A stretch of DNA of 64,000 nucleotides, from positions 1-64,000 of the forward strand of contig JANXRG010000112.1 in NCBI GenBank assembly GCA_025353105.1, written 5' to 3'. Shown piece after piece: positions 17,058-26,191 of the stretch (its first letter is position 1; every line of letters starts with the position of its first letter). Both the position numbers and the translations under genes were made by a program. The stretch comes from Verrucomicrobiota bacterium. GTDB taxonomy: Bacteria > Verrucomicrobiota > Verrucomicrobiia > Chthoniobacterales > SZAS-18. The notes beneath the pieces are model-generated. The model had not been told where the DNA came from. It ran no database searches and saw only the letters and a program-made list of their open reading frames with translations.

Positions 17058-18533
17058 ATGGATCCCGCGCTTCCGCTCTATCTCGCCATTGCAACGGTCG
17101 CGCTGGTGTGCGTGCTGTTGGTGATTCTGCTCATGGTGTTGTTTCGCGTGGGCCGCAGCGACCTCAGCGCGATCGTGCCCGAGTTCACCAAGCTGAACAG
17201 CCTGCAGGAGCGGCTCGAGCGCACGACCCGCGAGGAATTGACGAACATTCGCGGCGAAACCGGCACCCATGCGCAAAAGGCGCGCGAGGAGCAGTCCCAA
17301 TCGTTTTCTCGACTGGCGAACGATTTGCAGGAGCGGCAGGTCCAGCTCAACCAGAACCAGCTCGAGCGGATCGACCAGACCAGCCAGCAGATCGCGCTCT
17401 TGTTGCAAAGTAACGAGCAGCATTTCGAAGCCCTCCGCGCGAGTCTCGCGGAAGCGCAGACAAATTTTCTCAATTCGATGGTTGCGCAGATCGGCCAGCT
17501 CGCGACATCAAGCACGGAGCGTCTGGAGGCCCTGCGCGGAACGGTCGAGGGGCAGCTTCGGCAGATCCAGCAGGACAACGCCGCGCAGCTCGAAAGGATG
17601 CGCGCGACGGTCGACGAGAAACTGCAGGGCACCTTGGAGAAGCGACTCGGTGAATCCTTCAGCCTCGTTTCGGAGCGGCTTGAACTGGTGCAGCGCGGGT
17701 TGGGGGAAATGCAGAAGCTCGCGTCCGACGTCGGCTCGCTGCAAAGGGTGCTGACGAACGTGAAGACGCGCGGGGGCTGGGGCGAGGTTCAGCTCGGCGC
17801 GTTGCTCGAGCAGGTGCTGCAGGCGGGCCAGTACGAGCGTAACGTGCGCGTGAAACCCGATTCCGCCGAGACCGTGGAGTACGCAATCAAGCTGCCCGGC
17901 GGCGGCGATGAGGCGCTCGGTCCGTTGTGGCTTCCGATCGACGCGAAGTTTCCGGTGGAAGATTTCCAACGGCTGCAAGATGCGCAGGAGCGATTGAACC
18001 ATGAGGAAATCGAGCAGGCCGGCCGCGATTTGGAGGCGAGTTTCAAGCTGTGCGCGGCGGAAATTTCGAAAAAGTACCTGCAGCCGCCTTACACCACGGA
18101 TTTCGGCATTATGTTCCTTCCGACCGAAGGTCTCTACGCGGAGTTGGTGCGGCGTCCGGGCTTGGTGGAGAAAATCCAGCGTGAGTTTCGCGTGGTGGTG
18201 GCGGGCCCGACCACGCTGGCCGCGCTGCTCAACAGCCTGCAAATGGGCTTCCGCACGCTTGCGATTCAACAGCGCAGCAGTGAAGTGTGGAACGTGTTGA
18301 GTGGCGTGAAGGTCGAGTTCGGAAAATTTGGCGAGGCCATCGAGGGCGTCCGCAAGAAACTCCAGGAGGCGCAGAACAAGGTGGAGGATGTCACCACCCG
18401 CTCACGCGTCCTCACGCGTAAGCTGCGCGACGTGCACGGCACGGATCCAATCTCAAATGGCGGCGGTCCGTTATCCCCGGGCGAGCGCGTCCTGCCACTC
18501 GACGAGCCTGGCGCGGGCGAAGCGCAATCGTGA
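17058..18533 (+). CDS. rmuC: RmuC-family DNA recombination protein
   Basis: An N-terminal membrane helix (YLAIATVALVCVLLVILLMVLF) is followed by about 200 residues of coiled coil rich in Gln, Glu and Arg. The conserved RmuC domain then carries VKTRGGWGEVQLGALLEQVL, YAIKLPGGG, LPIDAKFPVEDFQRL, FGIMFLPTEGLYAEL and VVVAGPTTLAALLNSLQMGF. RmuC limits inversions at short inverted repeats in E. coli; the fold is nuclease-like. The ATG at 17058 (MDPALPLYL) is chosen over 17040. It is 491 residues long. Confidence 0.93.
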   Translation: MDPALPLYLAIATVALVCVLLVILLMVLFRVGRSDLSAIVPEFTKLNSLQERLERTTREELTNIRGETGTHAQKAREEQSQSFSRLANDLQERQVQLNQNQLERIDQTSQQIALLLQSNEQHFEALRASLAEAQTNFLNSMVAQIGQLATSSTERLEALRGTVEGQLRQIQQDNAAQLERMRATVDEKLQGTLEKRLGESFSLVSERLELVQRGLGEMQKLASDVGSLQRVLTNVKTRGGWGEVQLGALLEQVLQAGQYERNVRVKPDSAETVEYAIKLPGGGDEALGPLWLPIDAKFPVEDFQRLQDAQERLNHEEIEQAGRDLEASFKLCAAEISKKYLQPPYTTDFGIMFLPTEGLYAELVRRPGLVEKIQREFRVVVAGPTTLAALLNSLQMGFRTLAIQQRSSEVWNVLSGVKVEFGKFGEAIEGVRKKLQEAQNKVEDVTTRSRVLTRKLRDVHGTDPISNGGGPLSPGERVLPLDEPGAGEAQS

Positions 18534-18601
18534 CGCGGCGACCGATGCGGTTTCGATTGGCGGCGGGGGAATTCAGTCGTTATTCTCGTCCCCGGGTGCA
18601 T

Positions 18602-18686
18602 GCCGGTGTGGCGGAATGGCAGACGCAACGGACTTAAAATCCGTTGGGGCGAAAGCCCCGTGCCGGTTCAAGTCCGGCCATCGGCA
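18602..18686 (+). tRNA. tRNA-Leu (anticodon UAA)
   Basis: A full cloverleaf is visible: acceptor GCCGGTG with CATCGGC, the anticodon stem ACGGA/TCCGT around the loop CTTAAAA (anticodon TAA), the long variable arm GGGGCGAAAGCCCC expected of a class II leucine tRNA, and the T arm CCGGTTCAAGTCCGG. The discriminator is A. CCA is not encoded (ACCC follows). tRNA 3' ends are frequent integration sites. Confidence 0.95.
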
Positions 18687-18904
18687 CCCTCAAAAGCAAC
18701 GACTTCCGTATGTCAAAAAATAGGGGTTTGGTTGTGGCCTAAATTCTCATAATACGAAAGAAAAGGAACGTTTTGGAAAGTTTGGCGCATCCATTTTTCA
18801 TTGAGAAAGGTGACCTTGGCGGAGGCTCGGTCGGAGCGAGTCAGCCCGTGGTCAAATTCGCGCGCATGCGGACTGCATGACAATGGCGGCGTTCGACAGG
18901 AAAA

Positions 18905-19200
18905 CTACATCTCGACCTTTACCTGCTGGATCTTGCCATCGAAACTGACAGACGGCGCTCTGCCCACTCGAGGGCGACCCCCTTCCCGAAATCGGTGCCA
19001 ACGTCGAAGCTCTCACTCGGCGTGCACGCCGGGGGTACGGTGCGATTCACTGTGGTCTCGAAGTCGATGATGTGCCGGCCGGACGAAATCACGTTGATCT
19101 GCGCTTTGCAGCGGTGCCGGGAGCCGTCAACGACTACGCGCGCATCCCTAATCGTACCGATTCCTCCTCCATCAGCGCCACGATCTTTCTTGCCTTCGTT
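18905..19200 (-). pseudogene. degraded 3' end of an arylsulfatase gene
   Basis: On minus, one frame reads DRGADGGGIGTIRDARVVVD and later PSESFDVGTDFGKGVALEW. The reading then moves to another frame, PSVSFDGKIQQVKVEM-stop. This matches the family layout of arylsulfatase C-termini (DGGG-G...VDGK..., ETFDVGEDTG..., FTGKI-KV-I-L), but needs a frameshift and lacks the whole catalytic domain. It is therefore a remnant. It lies between tRNA-Leu and the liv operon. From 18691 to 18904 and 19201 to 19299 I see no other gene. Confidence 0.55.
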
Positions 19201-19299
19201 TCCTTAAAGCAAATATTGAAAGTGCAGTCACGACCCGCGTGAATTCCGCGCACTACCCCCCGCGGCGACCCCTCATCTAAACTTGTCAGGATACCTATC

Positions 19300-20499
19300 A
19301 TGTTTAAAGCGCTCTTATCTTCGATCGCGGCGCTCGCGATTGCGCTGCCGTGCAGTTCTACGCTCGCCCAAGACATCGTCTTTGGCGCGTCTGTGCAGCT
19401 GACCGGGCCCGTCGCGAACACCGGACGCTACTACCGCGATGCGTACCAGCTGGCCGTCGACAAGATCAATGCGGCGGGTGGCGTCAAGATCGGCGGTCAG
19501 TCGCGCAAGCTCGCGCTCAAGATCTACGATAACCAGTCCGACGTGAACCTGAGCGTCCGCCAGTACACCCAGCTCGTCTCGCAGGATAAGGTCAATCTAT
19601 TGCTTGGTCCCTTCGCCAGTAATTTCGCGCTGGCCGACTCGGCGGTGTCGGAGAAATACGAAGTTCCGATGGTTCAGGGCGGTGGCGCCTCCGACCAGAT
19701 TTTTGCGCGCGGCTTTAAGTACATCTTTGGCACGCTCGCGCCCGCGAGCAATTATTTTGGCAGCACCATCGACATGCTCAAGTCGCTGAAGCCGGCTCCC
19801 CAATCGGTCGCACTGCTATTTGCCGACGACGCATTCGACGTTTCGGTCGCCGAAGGTACGAGACCCAAGCTCAAGCAGGCCGGCCTCAACGTGGTGATGG
19901 ACGAGCGCTACAGCACGAATGCCACCGACTTCAATTCATTGCTCTCGCAGATCAAGAGCAAGAACGTCGATGTCGTTTTGGTGGCCGGTCACGAGACGGA
20001 GATCCTCAACTTCATCCGCCAGGCCAAGAGCCTGACCGTGTCGCCGAAGTTTTACTCCTTCACGGTCGGCGTGCCGAGTGAGGACTTCCGCAAAGCGCTC
20101 GGTAAGGACGCTGACTATGCCTTTGGCATGACCGCATGGTTGCCTTCGGCGACGCAAAAGGACCGCTGGTTCGGTGACGGGCAAAAGTTTGCGGACGACT
20201 ACAAGGCCAAGTTCGGCTACGAGCCCGACTATCACGCGGCGTCCGGCGCCGCGGACGTCGAAGCCCTGGTTGAAGCCGTCGAGAAGGCCGGCAGCGTCGA
20301 CCCGAAGAAAGTGCGCGACGCACTCGCCGGCATCAAGTTCGACAGTCTGTACGGGCCGATCTCCTTCGACGCGCACGGGCAGATCGATCTCCCCCAGACT
20401 GTGATTCAGGTCCAGGAGGGCACGGTGACGGCGATATACGGCGAATCGGGATTTATTAAACAACCGAAATATCCGATGCCGCCTTGGAGCGCGCGCTGA
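19300..20499 (+). CDS. livK: branched-chain amino-acid type ABC transporter, substrate-binding protein
   Basis: This is a periplasmic type I binding protein of 399 residues. It has a signal peptide ([20 protein letters not shown]) and then the family start [20 protein letters not shown]. Later blocks are [36 protein letters not shown] and [20 protein letters not shown]. It opens a five-gene operon whose members overlap or nearly touch. The ligand cannot be read from sequence; leucine-type, urea or other amides are all possible for this family. Confidence 0.92.
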   Translation: MFKALLSSIAALAIALPCSSTLAQDIVFGASVQLTGPVANTGRYYRDAYQLAVDKINAAGGVKIGGQSRKLALKIYDNQSDVNLSVRQYTQLVSQDKVNLLLGPFASNFALADSAVSEKYEVPMVQGGGASDQIFARGFKYIFGTLAPASNYFGSTIDMLKSLKPAPQSVALLFADDAFDVSVAEGTRPKLKQAGLNVVMDERYSTNATDFNSLLSQIKSKNVDVVLVAGHETEILNFIRQAKSLTVSPKFYSFTVGVPSEDFRKALGKDADYAFGMTAWLPSATQKDRWFGDGQKFADDYKAKFGYEPDYHAASGAADVEALVEAVEKAGSVDPKKVRDALAGIKFDSLYGPISFDAHGQIDLPQTVIQVQEGTVTAIYGESGFIKQPKYPMPPWSAR

Positions 20500-20524
20500 T
20501 CCCATCCGCCGACGGACGCCGGTC

Positions 20525-21388
20525 ATGGATCTCTTCGCGCAAGTCCTCGTCAACGGCATCCTGCTGGGTGGGCTGTATGCCGTGATGGCGCTTGGTCTCG
20601 CCCTCGTCTGGGGCGTGCTCAACATCGTAAACCTCGCCCACGGTGCCTTCATTATGCTGGGCGCCTACGTCTCGTGGTACCTGTACACCGGCGCGCACAT
20701 CGACCCCTTCCTCGGCCTTCCCATTTCGGCCTTCGTCCTGTTCGTGCTTGGCTATGCGCTGCAGCGTGGGTTGCTGAATCTCGTCGTTCGCGCGCCGATG
20801 TTCAACACGCTGCTCATCACCTTCGGCCTCGAGGTCGTTCTCACCTACCTGGCGCAGATCGCCTTCTCGGCGGACTTCCGCACCATCAATCCGCCGTACG
20901 CCGGCAACAGCTGGCAGCTCGGCCCAGTGACGGTGCCGGTCGTGCGCTTCGCCGCCTTCGTCGTGGCCATCGTGCTGACGATCGGCATGTGGATCTTTCT
21001 TCTGCGCACACGTCTTGGCCGGGCGATACGCGCAACGGCCCAGAATCTGGTCGCCGCGCGCCTCTACGGCGTCGAGCCGCGGCATCTCTATGCCATGACG
21101 TTCGGGCTCGGCCTGGCGCTGGCCGGCGCCGCCGGCGGTCTGTACGGCACGGTCTCGCAGATCAACCCGTACATTGGCGGCACGCTCACCGCCAAGTCGT
21201 TTGCTATTTCGATCATCGGCGGGCTCGACAACCCGCTCGGAGTCATCGTCGGCGGTCTCTTCCTCGGTGTGGTTGAATCGCTCACGAAGCTGTACATCGG
21301 CCCGACCTACGGCGACGTGGCGAGCTTCGGCATCCTGCTCCTGGTGCTCATCGTGCGGCCGTCCGGCCTGCTCGGGAGGACGGCATGA
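20525..21388 (+). CDS. livH: branched-chain amino-acid type ABC transporter permease LivH
   Basis: This inner-membrane permease has 287 residues and about eight hydrophobic helices. Family motifs are LLGGLYAVMALGLALVWGVL, NIVNLAHGAFIMLGAY and SIIGGLDNPLGVIVGGLFLG. It starts 25 bases after livK and its stop overlaps the livM start by 4 bases, indicating translational coupling. It pairs with LivM to form the channel. Confidence 0.93.
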   Translation: MDLFAQVLVNGILLGGLYAVMALGLALVWGVLNIVNLAHGAFIMLGAYVSWYLYTGAHIDPFLGLPISAFVLFVLGYALQRGLLNLVVRAPMFNTLLITFGLEVVLTYLAQIAFSADFRTINPPYAGNSWQLGPVTVPVVRFAAFVVAIVLTIGMWIFLLRTRLGRAIRATAQNLVAARLYGVEPRHLYAMTFGLGLALAGAAGGLYGTVSQINPYIGGTLTAKSFAISIIGGLDNPLGVIVGGLFLGVVESLTKLYIGPTYGDVASFGILLLVLIVRPSGLLGRTA

Positions 21389-22332
21389 CGCCGCTACGAC
21401 TCGCGCTCGCGCTGGCCGTGGTGGCCGTGCTCGCGGCGCTGCCGTGGTTCGGCTCCGACCTGATCATCCAGTTTGGCATCAACACCCTGCTGCTGGCGGT
21501 ACTGGCGCAGGGCTGGAATATCATTGGCGGCTACACTGGTTACGCCTCATTCGGCAATTCCGTCTTTTACGGACTAGGCAGCTACGGCGTAGCGATCGCC
21601 ATGGTGCAGTGGCATCTGCCGTTCGGCGTCGGCTTGGTCTTCGGCGTGCTGCTGGCAGTCTTGTTTGCGTGCACGCTGGGCGCGGCGGTGCTCAGGCTCA
21701 AGGGCCACTACTTCGCCATCGCCACGCTTGCCCTGGGCCAGGTCATGACGGCGATCGTGTCGAACATCCCGCTGGCCGGCCAGAATATCGGTCTCGTCCT
21801 GCCGCCGCTCAACAATGACCGCCTCTTCTACGAGCTTTCGCTTGGCCTGCTCGTGCTGGCGACGCTGACAATCTTCTGGTTGACGCGGAGCCGCTTTGGC
21901 TTTGGCCTGATCGCCATTCGTGAGAACGAGGAAGGCGCCGCCGTCATGGGCGTCAACACCACGCTCTACAAGGTGCTGGCATTTGCACTGTCCGGCTTAT
22001 TCAGCGCCCTGGCCGGTGGCATCCACGCATACTGGATTACCTTCCTCGACCCCGAGAGCGCTTTCGACATCAGCCTCAACGTCAAGATGATCATCATGGC
22101 CGTCTTCGGCGGCCCGGGCACCATCCTCGGCCCGATTGTTGGCGCCTTCTCGCTTTCGGCGATCTCGGAGTTCCTCTCGAGCGAAGTGACAAACCTCGCC
22201 GGGCTCTTCTTCGGCATCGTCATCGTCGGGGCCATCGTACTGATGCCGCGCGGCCTGGCCGACATCGTGCGTAACGTGCCCAAGTCCGGATGGCGCTATT
22301 TCCGGCAAAATATCCGTGCGCATCGGCTATGA
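21385..22332 (+). CDS. livM: branched-chain amino-acid type ABC transporter permease LivM
   Basis: This is the second permease, with 315 residues and about ten membrane segments. It carries the LivM signature [21 protein letters not shown] and the EAA-like loop [20 protein letters not shown], which contacts the ATPases. It then has [16 protein letters not shown]. It overlaps livH by 4 bases (ATGA) and livG by 4 bases. Confidence 0.93.
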   Translation: MTPLRLALALAVVAVLAALPWFGSDLIIQFGINTLLLAVLAQGWNIIGGYTGYASFGNSVFYGLGSYGVAIAMVQWHLPFGVGLVFGVLLAVLFACTLGAAVLRLKGHYFAIATLALGQVMTAIVSNIPLAGQNIGLVLPPLNNDRLFYELSLGLLVLATLTIFWLTRSRFGFGLIAIRENEEGAAVMGVNTTLYKVLAFALSGLFSALAGGIHAYWITFLDPESAFDISLNVKMIIMAVFGGPGTILGPIVGAFSLSAISEFLSSEVTNLAGLFFGIVIVGAIVLMPRGLADIVRNVPKSGWRYFRQNIRAHRL

Positions 22333-23063
22333 ACGCCTTGCTCGAGGTTCGCCACGCGACCCGGCGCTTCGCTGGGCTTGTCGCCGTCAATGACGTGAGC
22401 TTCACGCTGGCGCCGGGGGAGATCCTCGGGTTAATCGGCCCCAACGGCGCCGGCAAGACAACCTTGATCAGCCTGATCAGCGGCACCCTGCCGCCGAGTC
22501 AAGGCGAGGTGTTCTTTCAGGGCGAGCCGATCACCAAGGTGCCGGCCTACCGGCGGGCGCGTCTGGGCATCGGTCGAACGTTCCAGATTATGCGGCCCTT
22601 TCCCGGCCTTTCTGTGCTCGACAACGTCGCCGTCGGTGCCTTGTTCGGGCGCGGTGGCGGGCAGCCCAAGCTGGCGCTGGCGCGCGAGCAGGCCCGCGCT
22701 TGCCTCGATTTCGTCGGTCTCAGCCGTTTCGTCGACCAGCGCGCCGACGAGCTCGGCGGCCCGGGCCGCAAGCGTCTCGAACTGGCGAAGGCGCTGGCGA
22801 TGCAGCCAAAGGTGCTGCTTTGCGACGAAGTGATGGCGGGTCTTAACCACGTGGAAATCGAAGAGGTGATCGACGTCATCCGCAAGGTGCGCGACCAGGG
22901 CATCAGCGTGCTCGTCATCGAGCACGTCATCAAAGCGATCAAGAGCCTCTCGGATCGCCTGCTCGTTCTCCATCACGGCGAGAAGATCGCCGACGGTGCG
23001 CCGGACGACGTGCTCGCAAATGCGACCGTGATCGAGGCCTATCTCGGGAGGAGGCGCCCATGA
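22329..23063 (+). CDS. livG: branched-chain amino-acid type ABC transporter ATPase LivG
   Basis: This cytoplasmic ATPase has 244 residues. Walker A is GPNGAGKTT, the Q-loop region is [12 protein letters not shown], and Walker B is [12 protein letters not shown]. The signature loop reads [17 protein letters not shown], further from LSGGQ than usual; LivG proteins often vary here. The ATG at 22329 ([10 protein letters not shown]) overlaps the livM stop. The track's 22290 start would overlap livM too far. Confidence 0.93.
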   Translation: MNALLEVRHATRRFAGLVAVNDVSFTLAPGEILGLIGPNGAGKTTLISLISGTLPPSQGEVFFQGEPITKVPAYRRARLGIGRTFQIMRPFPGLSVLDNVAVGALFGRGGGQPKLALAREQARACLDFVGLSRFVDQRADELGGPGRKRLELAKALAMQPKVLLCDEVMAGLNHVEIEEVIDVIRKVRDQGISVLVIEHVIKAIKSLSDRLLVLHHGEKIADGAPDDVLANATVIEAYLGRRRP

Positions 23064-23788
23064 ACGTGGCGGCTGAGCGGACACCCCTGCTTCGCGTCGA
23101 GGGTTTGAGCGCCGGGTACGGCGAGATGCTGGCGCTGCGAGAGGCCTCGCTCGAGATCTATCCGGCCGAGATCGTGGCCCTGGTCGGCAGCAATGGTGCC
23201 GGGAAGACGACGCTGCTGCGGGCTCTGTCACGGGTCGTGCGCAGCACCGGCCGCATTGTCTTCAACGGCCATGACCTCGACGTGCTGACACCCGACGAGG
23301 TGTTCGGCCTCGGTCTCGTGCAGGTGCCCGAAGGCCGTCAGCTCTTTGATCGCATGACGGTCCAGGACAATCTTCTAATGGGCGCTTACCGGCGCGACGA
23401 CAAGGCGGCGGTGTTGCGCGACCTCGATCGCATGTACGCGATGTTTCCGCGCCTGAAGGAGCGCACGCGCCAGCTCGCCGGCAGCCTGTCGGGCGGCGAG
23501 CAGCAGATGTGCGCCATGGCGCGCGCGCTCATGGCGGCGCCGGTGCTGATGATGGTGGACGAGATGAGCCTCGGCCTGGCGCCCGTCGTCGTCGAGCAGC
23601 TGATGGGTGTGCTCGACGCAATCCGCGACGAGGGCGTGACCGTTCTGCTCGTCGAGCAAGACGTGCAGCTCGCCCTTTCCACCGCCGATCGAGGCTATGT
23701 GCTCGAGACCGGGCGCATCGTACACAGCGGCCCGGCGAGCGAGCTGATCGACGACCCTGCGGTTCGGCAGGCTTATCTCGGTTTGTAG
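23060..23788 (+). CDS. livF: branched-chain amino-acid type ABC transporter ATPase LivF
   Basis: This is the second ATPase of the importer, with 242 residues. Walker A is GSNGAGKTT, the signature LSGGEQQMCAMARALMA and Walker B LMMVDEMSLGLAP. The phrase GLVQVPEGRQLFDRMTVQDN is typical of LivF. It overlaps livG by 4 bases and closes the operon; no obvious terminator follows. Confidence 0.94.
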   Translation: MNVAAERTPLLRVEGLSAGYGEMLALREASLEIYPAEIVALVGSNGAGKTTLLRALSRVVRSTGRIVFNGHDLDVLTPDEVFGLGLVQVPEGRQLFDRMTVQDNLLMGAYRRDDKAAVLRDLDRMYAMFPRLKERTRQLAGSLSGGEQQMCAMARALMAAPVLMMVDEMSLGLAPVVVEQLMGVLDAIRDEGVTVLLVEQDVQLALSTADRGYVLETGRIVHSGPASELIDDPAVRQAYLGL

Positions 23789-24176
23789 TGGGTGAACCGT
23801 GAGCGGGACGAAGCGCCGTCCCCGTAGCGAAGGTCGCCACAGATGGACACGCGGAAAAGGCACGGCAACGCGCACAGCGGGGCGTGAGAACGCAGCGGCG
23901 ATTCAAATCGGATCAAGTATCTGATGGGTTTCGTTTGTGGGCACGCCTCATCGCCTTCCGAATCGCCTAGAGTCGCATGGGGTTACCTTCAGAGTCCATT
24001 CGCCGCCGGCATGCTGACCCGTTATCGGCTTCGTCGATCCATCTCCATTGAATAAGACCATCCATGCAGCTGGCTCGATTCGGTGGCGGAGGAGAAACCA
24101 AGGCCGGAGGCACGATAGACCTTAGGTGATTCAATCCCTGGCGTGAGAATTTGTGGGGGACAACGCCGCTCGTGAT
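23789..24176. other. gene-free spacer after the liv operon
   Basis: No frame here resembles a protein, and I see no tRNA-like repeat, hairpin with T-run or integrase trace. It marks the change from the liv operon to the stress island. Confidence 0.4.
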
Positions 24177-24437
24177 CTATTTTTCTGCGGCAGGGTGCCC
24201 TGCTCTCGCAGGCCGATCCGGATGCTCGTGATATTCAACCCCGAGCCGGCCATCCAGCGCATCCGCTGCCCGGATCAACTGGCGTTTCAATTCTCCGAGC
24301 GTGCAACCAGGCGACGCAATCCAAGGGCGCAATTTTGGGCTGAACGTCACCCATCCACGTTTGGATTCGTCGTGGAAATTGCCCGTGGCGACCAAAATCG
24401 CACCCGTAGTCAAGGTCAGCGTGAATGTTGCCTTCAT
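24177..24437 (-). CDS. hypothetical 86-residue protein
   Basis: The frame reads MKATFTLTLTTGAILVATGN and continues FHDESKRGWVTFSPKLRPWI, CTLGELKRQLIRAADALDGR. It is hydrophilic with a plausible alpha/beta pattern but matches no family I know. A competing minus frame (24235-24462) covers the same bases, so the call is weak. It lies at the edge of the stress island upstream of the DUF3309 gene's 3' end. Confidence 0.3.
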   Translation of the reverse strand: MKATFTLTLTTGAILVATGNFHDESKRGWVTFSPKLRPWIASPGCTLGELKRQLIRAADALDGRLGVEYHEHPDRPARAGHPAAEK

Positions 24438-24543
24438 CGAAAATGGGAACCGTTGTCTCCAAAGCGTGCGAAGCTTTATCGCGTTCGCTGCCCGGGCGCT
24501 GCCTCCGCCCGTTGTGCCTATCGCGGAGAAATTAGCTAGCTCA

Positions 24544-24699
24544 CTAGATATCTCTTCCTCGAACGGCCAGAATGATCAGGATGAGTAAGACAACGCCGAG
24601 TCCACCGCTAGGATAGTACCCCCAGCTTCCACTGTACGGCCACAAGGGGAGGGCTCCAAGCAGCGCAAGAATTAGGACAATGATAAGGATTGTTCTCAT
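24544..24699 (-). CDS. DUF3309 family small membrane protein
   Basis: This 51-residue peptide, too short for the ORF track, reads MRTILIIVLILALLGALPLW followed by GYYPSGGLGVVLLILIILAV. Two hydrophobic helices flank a WPYSGSWGYYPSGG turn, which is the DUF3309 pattern (LGALPTWPHSRGWGYGPSGGLG type). Function is unknown; the family often lies near general-stress genes, as here. Confidence 0.85.
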   Translation of the reverse strand: MRTILIIVLILALLGALPLWPYSGSWGYYPSGGLGVVLLILIILAVRGRDI

Positions 24700-24958
24700 A
24701 GGTTTTAGGTTGCAAGCCAATCAGTTCAAGAATGAAACGGTCATGATTCACGTGCGGACTTATAATTCCCTGGCGGTCTTTTGGGGTCCTTTCGGTTTCG
24801 GTGTCGCAGGTGGAACCAGCATTTCGGCGTGACGTAGACCCGGGGCGGAGGAATGAAGTCCTATCCAATGGCGACTATCACCGGGGCGGAAAGAAATCGC
24901 CAGAGCACGCGCACCTCGAGGAACGATTCTCAGGGAGTGTTGTACAATCGCGCAACGC

Positions 24959-25666
24959 TCAGGCAGTTGACATCCCGTGCGTCCCGCCAATCGCAAGAGG
25001 TAAAAGAATGGAAGTTCTGAAAAGTGAACGAGTCGCGTCATAGGCACGATCAATCGTGCCACCATGTGCGACCACAACGCGCGCGGCGAAATACAAACCC
25101 AAACCATAGTGGCTACGGCGATTTTGCTGAAGTGGAGATACCCCCCAAGAATCCATTCCAACTGGGCGCCGCTGTTTCATTTCGATAACATCAAGCCGGA
25201 GCAGATGACGTTCCGGTCTTCCCCTAATCTTGATTGATTTATCGTCTTCGCGAAAATCAATTGCATTCGAGACGATCTCTGTAAGTGCGTCGGCCAGAAG
25301 GGAGATATCAGCTTCAAGCGATCCACTTTGGACCGGAAAATCCCATTCCAGATGGGAATCGGCAGGGTGTAATTTCCGAATCTTTTCCCGAGACACTTCG
25401 ACCAGATCCGTGATTGGAATCGGCGTCGGGTGAATTGTAATGTCGTCGACGCGCGCAGAAATCAGACGAAGCCGGGTTACCGAATTCCGAACGGATGATC
25501 TTAGGCCAGAGAACACTTGATCCGGCGCATTGCCATCGTGGTTTTGTTCTGGCAGGAGAGCGATTTCAAGCTCCAAGGCGTTGAGGTCATTGCGGATGTC
25601 ATGTGCCAGTTGCCGAACAAAGGCGGACACGTTCGGCCATGGGACGTTCGTCAGATCGGACTTCAT
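24959..25666 (-). CDS. histidine kinase, soluble, lacking input and receiver domains
   Basis: The protein is about 235 residues. The phosphoacceptor helix is VRQLAHDIRNDLNALELEIA, with an H-D-x-R-N H-box instead of the usual H-E-L-R-T. The ATPase part has an N-box-like ALTEIVSNAIDFRED and a G2-like YGLGLYFAARVVVAHGGTID. There is no membrane segment or sensor domain, so it must take its signal from a partner. M7 (25666, MKSDLTNVPW) or M1 (25684) can start it. It is divergent from the CsbD/hybrid-kinase block. Confidence 0.75.
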   Translation of the reverse strand: MKSDLTNVPWPNVSAFVRQLAHDIRNDLNALELEIALLPEQNHDGNAPDQVFSGLRSSVRNSVTRLRLISARVDDITIHPTPIPITDLVEVSREKIRKLHPADSHLEWDFPVQSGSLEADISLLADALTEIVSNAIDFREDDKSIKIRGRPERHLLRLDVIEMKQRRPVGMDSWGVSPLQQNRRSHYGLGLYFAARVVVAHGGTIDRAYDATRSLFRTSILLPLAIGGTHGMSTA

Positions 25667-25876
25667 TGGCGGTCTGGACTTCAATTTAGATATTCACGGC
25701 GTCGAGCCCTCCAGGAGAAACGAACGCCCGAATCGATGTGCGTGGAGAAATCTTCGTCACCCGCCCGAGAAGAAGCATTTTCGGCCGCTCGCTGGGCGCA
25801 AGAGAAGGGCATTTTCGAGCCGGTGCGGCGACGATTTTCTAGAGCGCATGAGGGGCCTGACATTCGAACTGGAGGC

Positions 25877-26062
25877 ATGAACGAATTCACCATCAGAGGC
25901 AACTGGAATGAAATTAAGGGCAAACTCAAGCAGAAGTACGGTCAATTGACGGATGATGACCTGATGTTTGCCAAAGGCAAAGAGGATGAGCTGCTCGGAC
26001 GGTTGCAGAAGAAGCTTGACCGGACCCAGGATGAAATTCGCGCGGATATCGAGCACTTGTAA
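25877..26062 (+). CDS. CsbD-like stress protein
   Basis: This is a 61-residue acidic, helical protein with the CsbD pattern: IRGNWNEIKGKLKQKYGQLT, DDDLMFAKGKEDELLGRLQK, then DRTQDEIRADIE. CsbD-family proteins accumulate in general stress responses, and their mechanism is unknown. GGAGG sits 5 bases upstream of the ATG at 25877, deciding this start over the long ORF from 25517. Confidence 0.92.
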   Translation: MNEFTIRGNWNEIKGKLKQKYGQLTDDDLMFAKGKEDELLGRLQKKLDRTQDEIRADIEHL

Positions 26063-26191
26063 AATAATACATCGGCACCATTCTTGGGCGGGACGCACAG
26101 GCTGCGGCCTCCGTCGGGCTTGAGGTGCTTGATCGATTTGGCCATTTGCCCAACGAAGGCGCCTGGATAATTTACGAGCGTTGCGCAAAAC

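Noticed and set aside
18691-24176. Integrative element boundary repeats matching the tRNA-Leu 3' end
   Set aside because: No second copy of the tRNA 3' sequence and no integrase were found by eye.
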